Shown in pieces: positions 1 through 8,694 of a stretch of 50,038 nucleotides of DNA. How positions within the stretch are numbered: position 1 is the first letter of the stretch; each line of letters opens with the position of its first letter. The position numbers were made by a program, and so were the translations under genes. The notes under the pieces are model-generated. The model searched no databases, was not told the DNA's origin, and worked only from the letters and a program-made list of their open reading frames with translations. The stretch covers positions 1-50,038 of the forward strand of contig JAUNGM010000029.1 of NCBI GenBank assembly GCA_030524545.1. Reading direction: 5' to 3'. The stretch is from Eubacteriales bacterium. GTDB taxonomy: Bacteria > Bacillota > Clostridia > Lachnospirales > Lachnospiraceae.

Positions 1-1
1 A

Positions 2-1552
2 CTGGATAAGTACAACAACATCTTCATGATGGCTGACTCCGGTGCCCGTGGTTCCGATAAACAGATCAAACAGCTTGCCGGTATGCGTGGTTTGATGGCC
101 GATACAACCGGTCACACCATCGAGCTGCCGATCAAGTCCAACTTCCGTGAAGGTCTGGACGTACTGGAATACTTCATGTCCGCACATGGCGCCCGTAAAG
201 GTCTGTCCGATACAGCGCTGCGTACCGCGGACTCCGGTTATCTGACAAGACGTCTGGTAGACGTATCACAGGATCTGATCATCCGTGAGACGGACTGCTG
301 TGAAAGCAGAGAAGAGATCGCAGGTATGTATGTCGGCGAATTCTCTGACGGAAAAGAAGAAATCGAAAGCCTGCAGGAACGTATCACAGGAAGATATTCC
401 TGCGACACCATTAAGAATAAAGACGGTGAAGTTCTTGTAAAGGCAAATCATATGATTACACCGAAACGTGCTGCCCGCATTATGAAAGAGGGCGTCAGCG
501 AAACAGGCGGATCCATTGACAGAGTAAAGATCCGTACCATTCTGACCTGCAGATGCAAGGTCGGCATCTGTGCAAAATGCTACGGTGCCAACATGGCAAC
601 AGGAGAACCGGTACAGGTTGGTGAATCTGTCGGAATCATTGCTGCACAGTCCATCGGTGAGCCTGGTACACAGCTTACCATGCGTACCTTCCATACCGGC
701 GGTGTTGCTGGTGGCGATATTACACAGGGTCTTCCCCGTGTCGAGGAGCTTTTTGAGGCAAGAAAGCCGAAAGGTCTTGCCATCATCACAGAGATCAACG
801 GTGTGGCTGTTATCAACGACACCAAGAAGAAACGTGAGATCATTGTTACCGATCCGGAAACCGGTGATTCCAAGACTTACCTGATTCCGTACGGTTCCCG
901 TGTGAGAGTTCTGGACGGGCAGGTTCTTGAGGCCGGTGACGCTCTGACAGAAGGTAGTGTAAATCCGCATGATATCCTTAGAATCAAGGGTGTCCGTGCT
1001 GTTCAGGACTACATGCTCCGTGAAGTACAGCGTGTATACCGTCTCCAGGGTGTAGAAATCAACGATAAGCATATCGAGGTTATTGTACGTCAGATGCTGA
1101 AGAAGATCCGTGTGGAGAATAATGGAGATACTGATTTCCTTCCGGGAACACTGGTAGATGTCCTTGAGTTTGAAGAAGTAAACGAAAACCTTGTAAAAGA
1201 AGGTATGGAGCCGGCTGAAGGCAAGCAGGTAATGCTTGGTATCACAAAAGCTTCCCTGGCAACGAATTCCTTCCTGTCTGCCGCTTCTTTCCAGGAAACA
1301 ACCAAGGTTCTTACAGAAGCAGCTATCAAGGGTAAAGTTGACCCGCTGATCGGTCTGAAGGAGAACGTTATCATTGGTAAGCTGATTCCTGCAGGTACCG
1401 GTATGAAGCGCTACAGTGAAATTGCGCTGGATACAGGAGAAACTCCGGAGGAACCGGAAGAGCTTGCGGTCATTGAAGAAGAGGAAGAAGAAATCCTGAC
1501 AATGGAAGAAGAACTTCCGGAAGAAGAGCTTGTTGTAAGTGAAGATGAATAA
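2..1552 (+). CDS. rpoC: DNA-directed RNA polymerase subunit beta' (C-terminal part)
   Basis: This is the C-terminal ~516 residues of the RNA polymerase beta' subunit. The reading frame is open from base 2, so the gene starts upstream of the window; the catalytic NADFDGD region is not included. The first residues contain [10 protein letters not shown], a hallmark of the family, and further on are the zinc-site-like cysteines ([13 protein letters not shown]) and the conserved [18 protein letters not shown] stretch that leads into the trigger-loop region. The protein ends in a very acidic, Glu-rich tail, as is common in Clostridia. Two hairpins follow the stop codon. Identification is essentially certain. 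Confidence 0.98.
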   Translation: MDKYNNIFMMADSGARGSDKQIKQLAGMRGLMADTTGHTIELPIKSNFREGLDVLEYFMSAHGARKGLSDTALRTADSGYLTRRLVDVSQDLIIRETDCCESREEIAGMYVGEFSDGKEEIESLQERITGRYSCDTIKNKDGEVLVKANHMITPKRAARIMKEGVSETGGSIDRVKIRTILTCRCKVGICAKCYGANMATGEPVQVGESVGIIAAQSIGEPGTQLTMRTFHTGGVAGGDITQGLPRVEELFEARKPKGLAIITEINGVAVINDTKKKREIIVTDPETGDSKTYLIPYGSRVRVLDGQVLEAGDALTEGSVNPHDILRIKGVRAVQDYMLREVQRVYRLQGVEINDKHIEVIVRQMLKKIRVENNGDTDFLPGTLVDVLEFEEVNENLVKEGMEPAEGKQVMLGITKASLATNSFLSAASFQETTKVLTEAAIKGKVDPLIGLKENVIIGKLIPAGTGMKRYSEIALDTGETPEEPEELAVIEEEEEEILTMEEELPEEELVVSEDE

Positions 1553-1560
1553 ATAAGAAT

Positions 1561-1612
1561 CATAAAAGAAAGATCCTTTGCTGTGGCTGCAGCAGAGGAT
1601 CTTTCTTTTATG
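1561..1612. terminator. Terminator hairpin after rpoC
   Basis: A perfect 16-bp inverted repeat: CATAAAAGAAAGATCC at 1561-1576 pairs with 1597-1612. It lies 8 bases after the rpoC stop. The A-rich left arm and T-rich right arm make it a plausible bidirectional intrinsic terminator, ending the rpoBC transcript. Confidence 0.8.
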
Positions 1613-1643
1613 ATATAGGAAAGTTCTCACTTTCCTATATCAT
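1610..1643. other. Second hairpin overlapping the rpoC terminator
   Basis: A perfect 14-bp inverted repeat (ATGATATAGGAAAG at 1610-1623 with 1630-1643) and a 6-base loop. Its left arm shares bases 1610-1612 with the right arm of the preceding hairpin. No T-run follows it, so its role as a terminator is doubtful. Confidence 0.6.
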
Positions 1644-1818
1644 AGCACTTCGGGGAAAAGATGGAAAATAAGAGAAAAATACAGTCAGGGGTACCATTTA
1701 TGATATAATTTGTTATAATGGTCGAAAGAAGAAAGAGTTGACAGGCATGGGAAACAGACATACCGCTTAAATGGTATGAAAATGAGCGTTTTCAGGAAAG
1801 GTGCAGAGGTGAGCACTT

Positions 1819-3735
1819 ATGGATAGGGATTTGCCGGTATCAGTTTGGCCGGAGTGGAAAATAATCGAAAAGATTGGCGAGGGTTCCTTTGGCAAAGTAT
1901 ATAAAGCACAGCGCCTGGAACGAGATAAGGCATTTTATTCTGCTGTTAAGATTATCTCGATCCCTTCCAATCAGGGAGAATTAAAAAGTGTGCGGTCTGA
2001 AATGGGAAGCGACCAGCGTGTAAGGGAATACTTCCAGAATCTTGTGGAGGAATGCATTCAGGAAGTAAGCACTATGGAGTATTTCCGGGGGAATTCCCAT
2101 GTAGTAGCCGTAGAAGACTATAAAGTTGTAGAATATCTGGATACCGTAGGTTGGGATATTTATATCAGAATGGAATATCTCACGAGTTTTCTGGAGTATT
2201 GCGCAGGGAAACAGATGGATGAGAGTGAAGTGATCCAGTTGGGAATCGACCTGTGTAAAGCCCTGGAATACTGCCAGAAGCTGAATATCATTCATCGTGA
2301 CATTAAGCCGGAGAATATATTTGTCTCCAGATTCGGAGAATTTAAGCTGGGTGACTTTGGGATAGCCCGGGAACTGGAGCGTACAATGAGCACCCTTTCC
2401 AAGAAAGGGACTTATTCTTATATGGCTCCCGAAATGTACAAAGGAGAACAATATGACAGCCGTGTAGATATTTACTCTCTGGGAATTATGCTGTACAAGC
2501 TGAGGAACAGGAACAGGCTGCCGTTTTTGAGCCTGGAGAAACAACTGATCACATATCGTGATAAGGAGAATGCACTGACCAGGAGAATGTCCGGGGAACC
2601 GCTTCAGGCTCCTGCGGATTCTGGTGAGGGACTGGCACAGGTGATTCTGAAGGCATGCGCATATAACCGGGATGAACGATACCGGGATGCAGCAGAATTC
2701 AGACAGGCACTTGAGGACTTAAAATACAATAGAAAAATGAATGTACAGCCGCAAAAACGGCCGAAGACCGACAATCCGGCACACTCTATGAAACGGCCGC
2801 AGAGAGAGACTTCATCTCAGTCCCAGAAACGGCTGCAGGCAGACAGCTCGCCGCAGCCGGTAAGGCAGCGGCAGTTGGCAGAGCATCAGCAATCTGTGAG
2901 ACAAGCGGCAGGATCACAGCCGATCAGGCAGTCACAGCAGGGAGGAAAGCAGTCAGGGCAAAGGCAGACGCAGCCTGTAAGACAGGTTCGTCCTGTACAG
3001 ACACAAACTGTACCGGAGGAACAGCGTGAAGAGCCTGTAAGAAGAGAAAATGTGTCTGAGCTGCAGCGCCAGTCTGCTTCTTCGAAGCGCAGAAAAAAGA
3101 AAGAAGAGTCCGGAACAAAGGGGCTGGTTGCAGCAGTCATTGTTATGTCTATTGCAGTAGTCATTGTAACAGCAGTCTTTTTCAGGCTTCTGTTTGAGGA
3201 TAATGAAAATGGCATAGATACGAATGAGCCTACAGGGATTGCCAGTGTGCTTGAGGAAGGCGGAATGGACGAATCCGAAAAAGAGGGTCTTGCAGAAGCG
3301 CTTTCCGTTATTCGGGATCATGCAACAACCATTGTCAATGATCTGGATACTTATAATTGGATTGGCACTGAAAAGCAGGGCAAGATTGGGTATCTCGACA
3401 CAGTCGGAAAGGTGAAAAAGGTTCTTATTTTCCCGAATCTTTCTGAGGATGGGGTTTATGAAGAATATTATTATTGGGATGATGAATTATTTTTTGCTTA
3501 TATCTGGGAGGATAGCAGCACCGATTCGGATCTTGCTGACGGTGAGATAACTGCTAACTATTACTACTATAAAAATGGTAAGCTGATTCGCTGGATAGAT
3601 GAAAGAAATATCTGCCATGACTATGAGACGGATAATGATGAATATAATACTCGTGGCGAAAGATATCTGAAGCGTTCTGCTGAATATATCATGGAATATA
3701 CCGGGAACACTGCAGGAACAGAGAACAATGAATGA
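1819..3735 (+). CDS. Membrane Ser/Thr protein kinase, no PASTA repeats
   Basis: A 638-residue Hanks-type (eukaryotic-like) kinase. The N-terminal kinase domain (about 13-300) has the Gly-rich loop IGEGSFGKVYKA, AVKI with the ATP-contacting Lys, the catalytic HRDIKPEN near 160, DFG near 179 and the APE motif. A ~130-residue Gln/Arg/Pro-rich linker follows, then one transmembrane helix near 435-457 preceded by basic residues, then an extracellular part of ~180 residues rich in Tyr, Asp and Glu. The usual PrkC/PknB-type kinases of Firmicutes end in PASTA repeats that bind muropeptides; none is visible here, so the external ligand is unknown. The downstream phosphatase gene overlaps or abuts its stop, implying a kinase-phosphatase switch. 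Confidence 0.93.
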   Translation: MDRDLPVSVWPEWKIIEKIGEGSFGKVYKAQRLERDKAFYSAVKIISIPSNQGELKSVRSEMGSDQRVREYFQNLVEECIQEVSTMEYFRGNSHVVAVEDYKVVEYLDTVGWDIYIRMEYLTSFLEYCAGKQMDESEVIQLGIDLCKALEYCQKLNIIHRDIKPENIFVSRFGEFKLGDFGIARELERTMSTLSKKGTYSYMAPEMYKGEQYDSRVDIYSLGIMLYKLRNRNRLPFLSLEKQLITYRDKENALTRRMSGEPLQAPADSGEGLAQVILKACAYNRDERYRDAAEFRQALEDLKYNRKMNVQPQKRPKTDNPAHSMKRPQRETSSQSQKRLQADSSPQPVRQRQLAEHQQSVRQAAGSQPIRQSQQGGKQSGQRQTQPVRQVRPVQTQTVPEEQREEPVRRENVSELQRQSASSKRRKKKEESGTKGLVAAVIVMSIAVVIVTAVFFRLLFEDNENGIDTNEPTGIASVLEEGGMDESEKEGLAEALSVIRDHATTIVNDLDTYNWIGTEKQGKIGYLDTVGKVKKVLIFPNLSEDGVYEEYYYWDDELFFAYIWEDSSTDSDLADGEITANYYYYKNGKLIRWIDERNICHDYETDNDEYNTRGERYLKRSAEYIMEYTGNTAGTENNE

Positions 3736-3746
3736 GAGGATGGGGT

Positions 3747-4604
3747 ATGGCGTATCAGATTGAATATGCGTACACCAGCCATATCGGCAAAGTACGCGGG
3801 AATAATGAAGATAATTTCTGGTGCTGCGGAGAAACCATGAAAGCGGATAATCTGGGGACAGAAGGAGTGCTTGTGGGAAGAGCGGCACAATCGCAGAATC
3901 CTGTATTGGCTGTTTTTGATGGAATGGGCGGGGAGAGCTGCGGGGAAATTGCCGCCTATCTTGCTGCAGATGCCTGCGGCAGACATTATCAGGCAAATAA
4001 AGCAGATCTGAAAAATGTGCCGGAGCAGTTTCTGGATGAGATAAGCAGAAGCATGAACCATGCAGTCTGCGAGTACAGTCTGGAGAACCGTGTGAGATCC
4101 ATGGGAACGACAATGGTCATGCTGGCTATGGGAGATGAGGCTGTTTATGCCTGTAATGTGGGTGACAGTCGGCTTTATCAGGCGGATAACGGCAGGTTTT
4201 GTCAGATATCCGTAGATCATGTGCTGAAGGGCGGACCCTTTGGCAAAGCACCTTTGACGCAGTATGTAGGAATTCCTGAGGACAGCATGGGATTGGAGCC
4301 GTATATCCGGAAGTTGGAGTGCCGGCCGGGAATGCGCTATCTGCTCTGTTCGGACGGAATGACAGATATGCTCTCAGATGGTGAAATCGCGGATATTCTT
4401 ACGAGGGAGATCCCTGTGCAGGAAGCAGTGGAAATCCTTCTCGAACGTGCCTTGAAAAAGGGCGGCAGGGATAACGTTACGATCATTTTGTGCGAAATCC
4501 GGGAAGCAGAACGGAGGAATCGCCTTTTCCAATGGCTTGAGAACAGAAGAAGACAATGTGGGGGACTACAGAATGAAAAATCGGATGCAGGATCTGGACT
4601 TTGA
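3747..4604 (+). CDS. PP2C-family protein phosphatase
   Basis: A soluble metal-dependent Ser/Thr phosphatase of the PPM/PP2C family, about 285 residues. It shows the ordered family motifs: RGNNEDN near the N-terminus, VFDGMGGESCGE (metal-binding Asp and Gly), GTTMVMLAM, NVGDSRLYQ, LLCSDGMTDML and GGRDNVTIIL at the C-terminus. An earlier ATG at 3732 overlaps the kinase stop (ATGA), but the ATG at 3747 has a better spaced GAGAGGA ribosome site and gives the usual MxYQIxYAxxSHIGKVRxNNED start. It presumably dephosphorylates the products of the adjacent kinase. The 3' end overlaps the next gene by 32 bp. Confidence 0.93.
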   Translation: MAYQIEYAYTSHIGKVRGNNEDNFWCCGETMKADNLGTEGVLVGRAAQSQNPVLAVFDGMGGESCGEIAAYLAADACGRHYQANKADLKNVPEQFLDEISRSMNHAVCEYSLENRVRSMGTTMVMLAMGDEAVYACNVGDSRLYQADNGRFCQISVDHVLKGGPFGKAPLTQYVGIPEDSMGLEPYIRKLECRPGMRYLLCSDGMTDMLSDGEIADILTREIPVQEAVEILLERALKKGGRDNVTIILCEIREAERRNRLFQWLENRRRQCGGLQNEKSDAGSGL

Positions 4605-5799
4605 ACAGACAGTGGCATTTGACACTGTTCAGGATTATGAATTTACAAGACGGGCTGCCCAGCGGTTCCGTCAGGTTGTCAGCCTGGAGGACTTTGAGGA
4701 TGAAGATGCGGATGTGATCTTCCATTACCTCTATAAAGAGATGGAGCTGGTATCTTTCGGGGATCACCTGAAGAGGTATGTTTATGAGCGCGCCGGGCTG
4801 GAGGAACCCTTTCATGAAGTGACAAGAGAGGTTTACCGGGATATTGTGGTGGAGTCTTTTCAGGAAACCTGTACTCCAAAATCTATGAAGCCGACTTCTG
4901 CCAAGCTTTCTTCATTGGTCAATAATTGGCTGACACAGGCCTCTGTAAAGAGAGAAACCGTTTTTCTTCTGGGGTTTGGATTGCGTATGAGTGTGGAGGA
5001 TGTGTCGGATTTTCTGACGAGGGTTCTGAGAGAACAGGATTTTGATTTTCGTAATCCGGATGAAGTCATTTACTGGTACTGCTACTGCAATCACCTGGGA
5101 TATTATAAGGCAGAAGAGTATCGGGAAAAATATGCGGAGCTGGAACCTGACAGGGGAAGCAGGGAGGAAGCTATGATCTATGCGGGCGGTCTCTGTCTGG
5201 ACACGGAAGAGCGTCTCTTCAAATATCTTGCCCATGTGAAGGCCGGAGTGGATGATCCTATGTCGGAAAAGAGCCAGGCATTTCAGGAATTTTCGAAGCT
5301 TCTCACTCGTGCTAAAGAAATTATTGCGTCTATGTATCAGAAGGATGAAGAGGAGAAAAAACGGGGGAAAGTGTGGACAGCAGAAGATATTTCCGCATCT
5401 GATGTGGAAAAAGTCATTTGCAGCGGAATTCCTGTAAATAAGATGGGGAATCTGAAGAAGATGTCTGCTTCCATTCTTGCCAAGCATTTTAGCCAAAAGC
5501 GGTTCAGCCGCCAAAGGATTACAAGTATTATCAATCATAAGTTTCCTGTCGAGCGTTTTGATCTGATTACATTGGAATTTTTTATCGTATCGCAGGAGAT
5601 GGAAGATGAAGATCCCTATCTGAGATATCGGCATTTTCTTGAGGAGATTCAGGAGATTCTGGCGAAATGCGGAATGAGTGAGATTTATATTGTAAATCCT
5701 TATGAATGTTTTCTTCTGATGTGTCTCCTCACCGATTGTCCGCTGGCTGTATTTGCGGAAATATGGGAGATGTCGTATGAGGAAGCGGAAGAAGAGTGA
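4573..5799 (+). CDS. Uncharacterised protein of the kinase-phosphatase operon
   Basis: About 408 residues, no family recognised. It has no signal peptide or transmembrane segment and is rich in Glu, Asp, Arg, Phe and Tyr, with predicted mostly helical content. The start chosen is the ATG at 4573, preceded by a G-rich site (GTGGGGGAC); a TTG at 4537 would extend it by 12 residues. The gene overlaps the phosphatase by 32 bp, so the two are translationally coupled. By context it could be a substrate, adaptor or output of the kinase pathway; this is inference only. A bidirectional terminator follows. Confidence 0.85.
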   Translation: MKNRMQDLDFEQTVAFDTVQDYEFTRRAAQRFRQVVSLEDFEDEDADVIFHYLYKEMELVSFGDHLKRYVYERAGLEEPFHEVTREVYRDIVVESFQETCTPKSMKPTSAKLSSLVNNWLTQASVKRETVFLLGFGLRMSVEDVSDFLTRVLREQDFDFRNPDEVIYWYCYCNHLGYYKAEEYREKYAELEPDRGSREEAMIYAGGLCLDTEERLFKYLAHVKAGVDDPMSEKSQAFQEFSKLLTRAKEIIASMYQKDEEEKKRGKVWTAEDISASDVEKVICSGIPVNKMGNLKKMSASILAKHFSQKRFSRQRITSIINHKFPVERFDLITLEFFIVSQEMEDEDPYLRYRHFLEEIQEILAKCGMSEIYIVNPYECFLLMCLLTDCPLAVFAEIWEMSYEEAEEE

Positions 5800-5867
5800 G
5801 ATACATATAGAGCAGCAGCCGGCTGTCAGTCAGTATCTGTGAGGAATTGATACGAATATAAATACGG

Positions 5868-5929
5868 AAAAGCCGCTGCATGCAGGAGTAGTTACAGTTT
5901 GTAAAAATCCTGTTTGCAGCGGCTTTTTT
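5868..5929. terminator. Bidirectional terminator between convergent genes
   Basis: AAAGCCGCTGCA at 5869-5880 pairs with TGCAGCGGCTTT at 5914-5925, followed by a T-run to 5929; A-residues flank the other side. It separates the plus-strand kinase operon from the minus-strand serine hydrolase gene. Confidence 0.85.
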
Positions 5930-5977
5930 GCTGTCCGGATATCTGAAAGGGCAGCCGGGCGGACTGTCATTCCGGTA

Positions 5978-7300
5978 TCACTCGTTGTAATAGCCGTAGA
6001 TTAGTCGTGCATTTTGTGCAATGCTTGCCTGAGCGGCAGCAGTGTCTGTCAGATTTTCAGACATGAAGCATACGACCAGATCAATTCCTTTGGCAGTGTC
6101 AAAAATGATGCCTGCATCATTTTCTACATTGGACAGTTCTCCTGTCTTGTTGGCGGTATGGACGCCTTCCGGAAGCTGGGCGGGGATTTTATTGACCCTT
6201 TCCTGAAGCTTCAGCAGATAATACATGGAATCTGCGTGGGACAGAGCTGCATTTGCAGCAGTACCTGCATTGATTTCGTATACTTCCTTCAGGAATCTGC
6301 CGCAGTCCCGGACGGAGGTGTAATTATCGCCGTTTTCATTGCTCTGGAGGAGAAGCCGTCCCATGGACGTTTCGGTATATCCGTGAGCATTGCAGAAATC
6401 ATTGACCATTGTCATTCCATTGGCATCATCACCGCTTCCAAGCCAGTTGATCAGGGTATTAGCGGCATCGTTGTCGCTGACTGTGATCATAGAGCGGATG
6501 TAGCCGTCCAGGCTGTCTTTGCCGTGGAGCTGTGCCAGTGAGTCATAATTTTCATAGACCGTTCCCATAATGAAAAGCTTGATCAGGCTGGCTGCCTGCA
6601 TCCGGCCGCCGCCGATAGTCCCTTCAGAGCCTTTCATCAGGTTGCAGACATATACGGACCAGGTACCGTTGTTCTGCGGAAGAAGAGGTTCAATCTGAGC
6701 GAGGAGGGAATCCATGCTTTCATCCGTGTTGTTGGTAAAAGTCTCGCTGCCGCTTCCGGGAGAAAGAGTTCCTTCTTCCGAAGGAGCTTCTTCAGAAATC
6801 GCCGGTTTCTGCGGACCCTGGATTTCTGCTGTTTGTTCAGGGGTATCCGTGATGCTCTGAGCCATGCTTTCTTCCTCCTCCTGGAGACGCTTCAGTTCCT
6901 CGGCTTTTTGGCTTAAAGTGGATGCCGAGTCGGAAATATCCTTTACTGTCTGCTGCAGCTGAGAAATCCGGGACTGCAGAGAGGCGAGCCTGTCCAGGGA
7001 CATAAATGTCAAAATACCAAGTGAACATAGCGAAACCGCCAGAACTGCGATGATGATATAAGGGAAAACGGAGCGCTTTTGCCCGGGGGGATTTTGATCT
7101 GTTTTCCTCTCTTCTGATGTTTCACTTTCATCGTCAGTATCAGGGTCAAATTCTTCAAGAGCCGAGTCGATATCAATGGTTTCGACATCTATTAAATCAT
7201 TCAAATCATTGTCCGCCAAATCGCTGTCTATCAAGTCATTGTCCGGCGCTTCAGGCTGTTCGCTCCGCACTTTTGCTTCTTTTAAATTCTGATCTTTCAT
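5978..7300 (-). CDS. Membrane-anchored class A beta-lactamase-like serine hydrolase
   Basis: About 440 residues. An acidic cytoplasmic N-terminus with Asn-Asp-Leu-Ile repeats (about 20-75) is followed by one transmembrane helix (about 79-101), a short coiled coil (about 105-145), a Ser/Glu-rich linker and a beta-lactamase2-type domain. The three active-site motifs are present: SLIK (SxxK) near 238, SDN near 274 and KTG near 385. The ATG at 7300 is preceded by AAAGGA at good spacing; an upstream ATG at 7318 lacks a ribosome site. A long membrane-tethered form argues for a cell-wall function (penicillin-binding or peptidoglycan-related) rather than a secreted resistance enzyme, but hydrolysis of beta-lactams cannot be excluded. 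It lies directly downstream of the amidase gene on the same strand. Confidence 0.85.
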   Translation of the reverse strand: MKDQNLKEAKVRSEQPEAPDNDLIDSDLADNDLNDLIDVETIDIDSALEEFDPDTDDESETSEERKTDQNPPGQKRSVFPYIIIAVLAVSLCSLGILTFMSLDRLASLQSRISQLQQTVKDISDSASTLSQKAEELKRLQEEEESMAQSITDTPEQTAEIQGPQKPAISEEAPSEEGTLSPGSGSETFTNNTDESMDSLLAQIEPLLPQNNGTWSVYVCNLMKGSEGTIGGGRMQAASLIKLFIMGTVYENYDSLAQLHGKDSLDGYIRSMITVSDNDAANTLINWLGSGDDANGMTMVNDFCNAHGYTETSMGRLLLQSNENGDNYTSVRDCGRFLKEVYEINAGTAANAALSHADSMYYLLKLQERVNKIPAQLPEGVHTANKTGELSNVENDAGIIFDTAKGIDLVVCFMSENLTDTAAAQASIAQNARLIYGYYNE

Positions 7301-7371
7301 TTCAGAAAATCCTTTCATAAATAATATGTCTGCGGGTATCCGGGGGCTGACAGTTTCCTGTCCTGCTGGAA

Positions 7372-8376
7372 TTATCCGAAGTAGGCATCAATTCCGTTGG
7401 CAATTCCATCGACCATGACATTCTGGAAATCCGAATCATTCATTTGCGTATCGTCATACTGATTAGTCATAAATCCCATTTCCAGAATAGTTACCGGAAC
7501 GGTACTCCAGTTAATACCGGTCATGTTATCATAATATTGTACACCAAGATTCTGAAATCCTGTAACCGCACAGTAACTGTCCAGAATGCATTGAGAAAGC
7601 CTGGTGGATTCTTCGGAAAGCTGAGGAATATACGGATTCTCAGGCGACGGCGCCATGGTCAGGGCGCCGGAAGCCGTATGGGAGTCATCGCCATTGGCGT
7701 GAATCCGCACGTAGATCTCTGCTCCCTGTGCGGCTGCATATTCTGCGCGTTCTTTGTTGCTGATCGCAGTGTCATTATCCGTTCTTGTCAGTACAACCTG
7801 ATAACCGCGCTGCTCTAAAACGGATTTCAGTTTCAGGGAAATATCCAGGTTCAGTTGATATTCCGGCACACCGGTATATGCTCCCTGTGTTCCTGTAGTG
7901 GCCTTGGCCTTCATCTCAGAGGAGCCGGGCCCGAGAGGCTCCAGATCACTCATATCCACATGATAACCCTGATGGCCGGGATCGATTCCTATCACATGTC
8001 CGCCGGAAGCAGTATTTTCGCCGGAGGAAAATACACTGTTTCCCTCTTCCTGAGATTCCTGAGAAAAAACAGAAGGTTTGGATGCATCCGCATCTTCTGC
8101 GCCGGGGGCACGTTCTCTGGTCTGTTGCTTTTGGGAGGCTTGTGCTTTCTGACGTTCAAGTGCGGTTTGTTTTTCCTGAACTGCAGAAGTGTAGAACTCT
8201 TCGTTTTCTTTGATTTCCTGTTGTTTCTGTTCAATCTGTTCCATGGCTGCCTCCAGGTCATTCTCCGTATTCATAATCTGCCGGTACGTATTATAACCGA
8301 AGAAAAAGAGGGAACCAATGCATAGCAGTCCGGTGATAAATAAAAGAACAGCGATTAGGCTTGGTTGTCTTTTCAT
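7372..8376 (-). CDS. N-acetylmuramoyl-L-alanine amidase (Amidase_3), membrane-anchored
   Basis: A 334-residue cell-wall hydrolase that cuts the bond between N-acetylmuramic acid and L-alanine in peptidoglycan. It has an N-terminal transmembrane helix (about 8-28), a Gln/Glu/Lys-rich coiled coil (about 35-80), a Ser/Gly linker and a C-terminal Amidase_3 domain (about 128-333). The zinc-site motifs are visible: IDPGHQGYH (first His), the Glu of VPEYQLNLDI, YVRIHANG (second His) and the catalytic Glu in VTILEMGFMTN. The ATG is preceded by AGAAAGGA. It is probably co-transcribed with the following beta-lactamase-like gene (71-bp gap). Confidence 0.93.
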   Translation of the reverse strand: MKRQPSLIAVLLFITGLLCIGSLFFFGYNTYRQIMNTENDLEAAMEQIEQKQQEIKENEEFYTSAVQEKQTALERQKAQASQKQQTRERAPGAEDADASKPSVFSQESQEEGNSVFSSGENTASGGHVIGIDPGHQGYHVDMSDLEPLGPGSSEMKAKATTGTQGAYTGVPEYQLNLDISLKLKSVLEQRGYQVVLTRTDNDTAISNKERAEYAAAQGAEIYVRIHANGDDSHTASGALTMAPSPENPYIPQLSEESTRLSQCILDSYCAVTGFQNLGVQYYDNMTGINWSTVPVTILEMGFMTNQYDDTQMNDSDFQNVMVDGIANGIDAYFG

Positions 8377-8433
8377 GGAAAAATCCTTTCTATAAATTTT
8401 AGGTTATTAGTGATTAAGTTTTATTATAAAGAA

Positions 8434-8466
8434 GCAATTCTAAAAAAGCAATTCTAAAAAGGCAAT
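8434..8466. repeat. 14-bp direct repeat, about 2.4 copies
   Basis: The unit GCAATTCTAAAAAA recurs with period 14 at 8434 and 8448, followed by a partial GCAATC copy at 8462. It sits upstream of both divergent genes and could be a regulator site or slippage product. Confidence 0.6.
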
Positions 8467-8617
8467 CCCTGTTAAAAGATGGACAGAGGAAATGCTTTTC
8501 TGGAAGCCTTACGAAAAATATACGAAAAAAATAAAAAAAATCCACTATTTTAAAAAAATGTCACCTGTTTTTGGATGCCTGCAGAGAATATAATTGTTCA
8601 TAATAGACAAAGTACAT

Positions 8618-8647
8618 TTGGACGGTATAGAGAATAAAAAGTATACA
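8618..8647 (+). promoter_or_regulatory. Candidate sigma-A promoter of the pilus operon
   Basis: TTGGAC at 8618-8623 and TATACA at 8642-8647 with an 18-bp spacer, about 50 bp before the first pilus gene. Each box has one or two deviations from consensus. Confidence 0.55.
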
Positions 8648-8694
8648 GCGAACGGGGATAAAAGAAGAGAGGGAAAAGAGAGGAGTGAAAGCCA

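Larger units (their letters stand above)
8377..8694. other. Divergent intergenic region
   Basis: 318 bp, AT-rich, between the divergently transcribed amidase and pilus genes. It holds a short 14-bp-period direct repeat (8434-8466), a likely promoter for the pilus operon (8618-8647) and the long A/T tracts near 8520-8560. No small gene was seen. Confidence 0.6.

Noticed and set aside
266-1630. A 454-residue ORF antisense to rpoC
   Set aside because: It lies wholly opposite the rpoC 3' end and terminator, has no ribosome site or family pattern, and its composition (Cys, Phe, His, Ser rich) is typical of a shadow of a biased coding strand.
1738-1766. TTGACA before the kinase gene as a promoter
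   Set aside because: The matching -10 position reads TACCGC, and the two TATAAT boxes at 1704 and 1714 lack good -35 boxes, so no promoter could be assigned with confidence.
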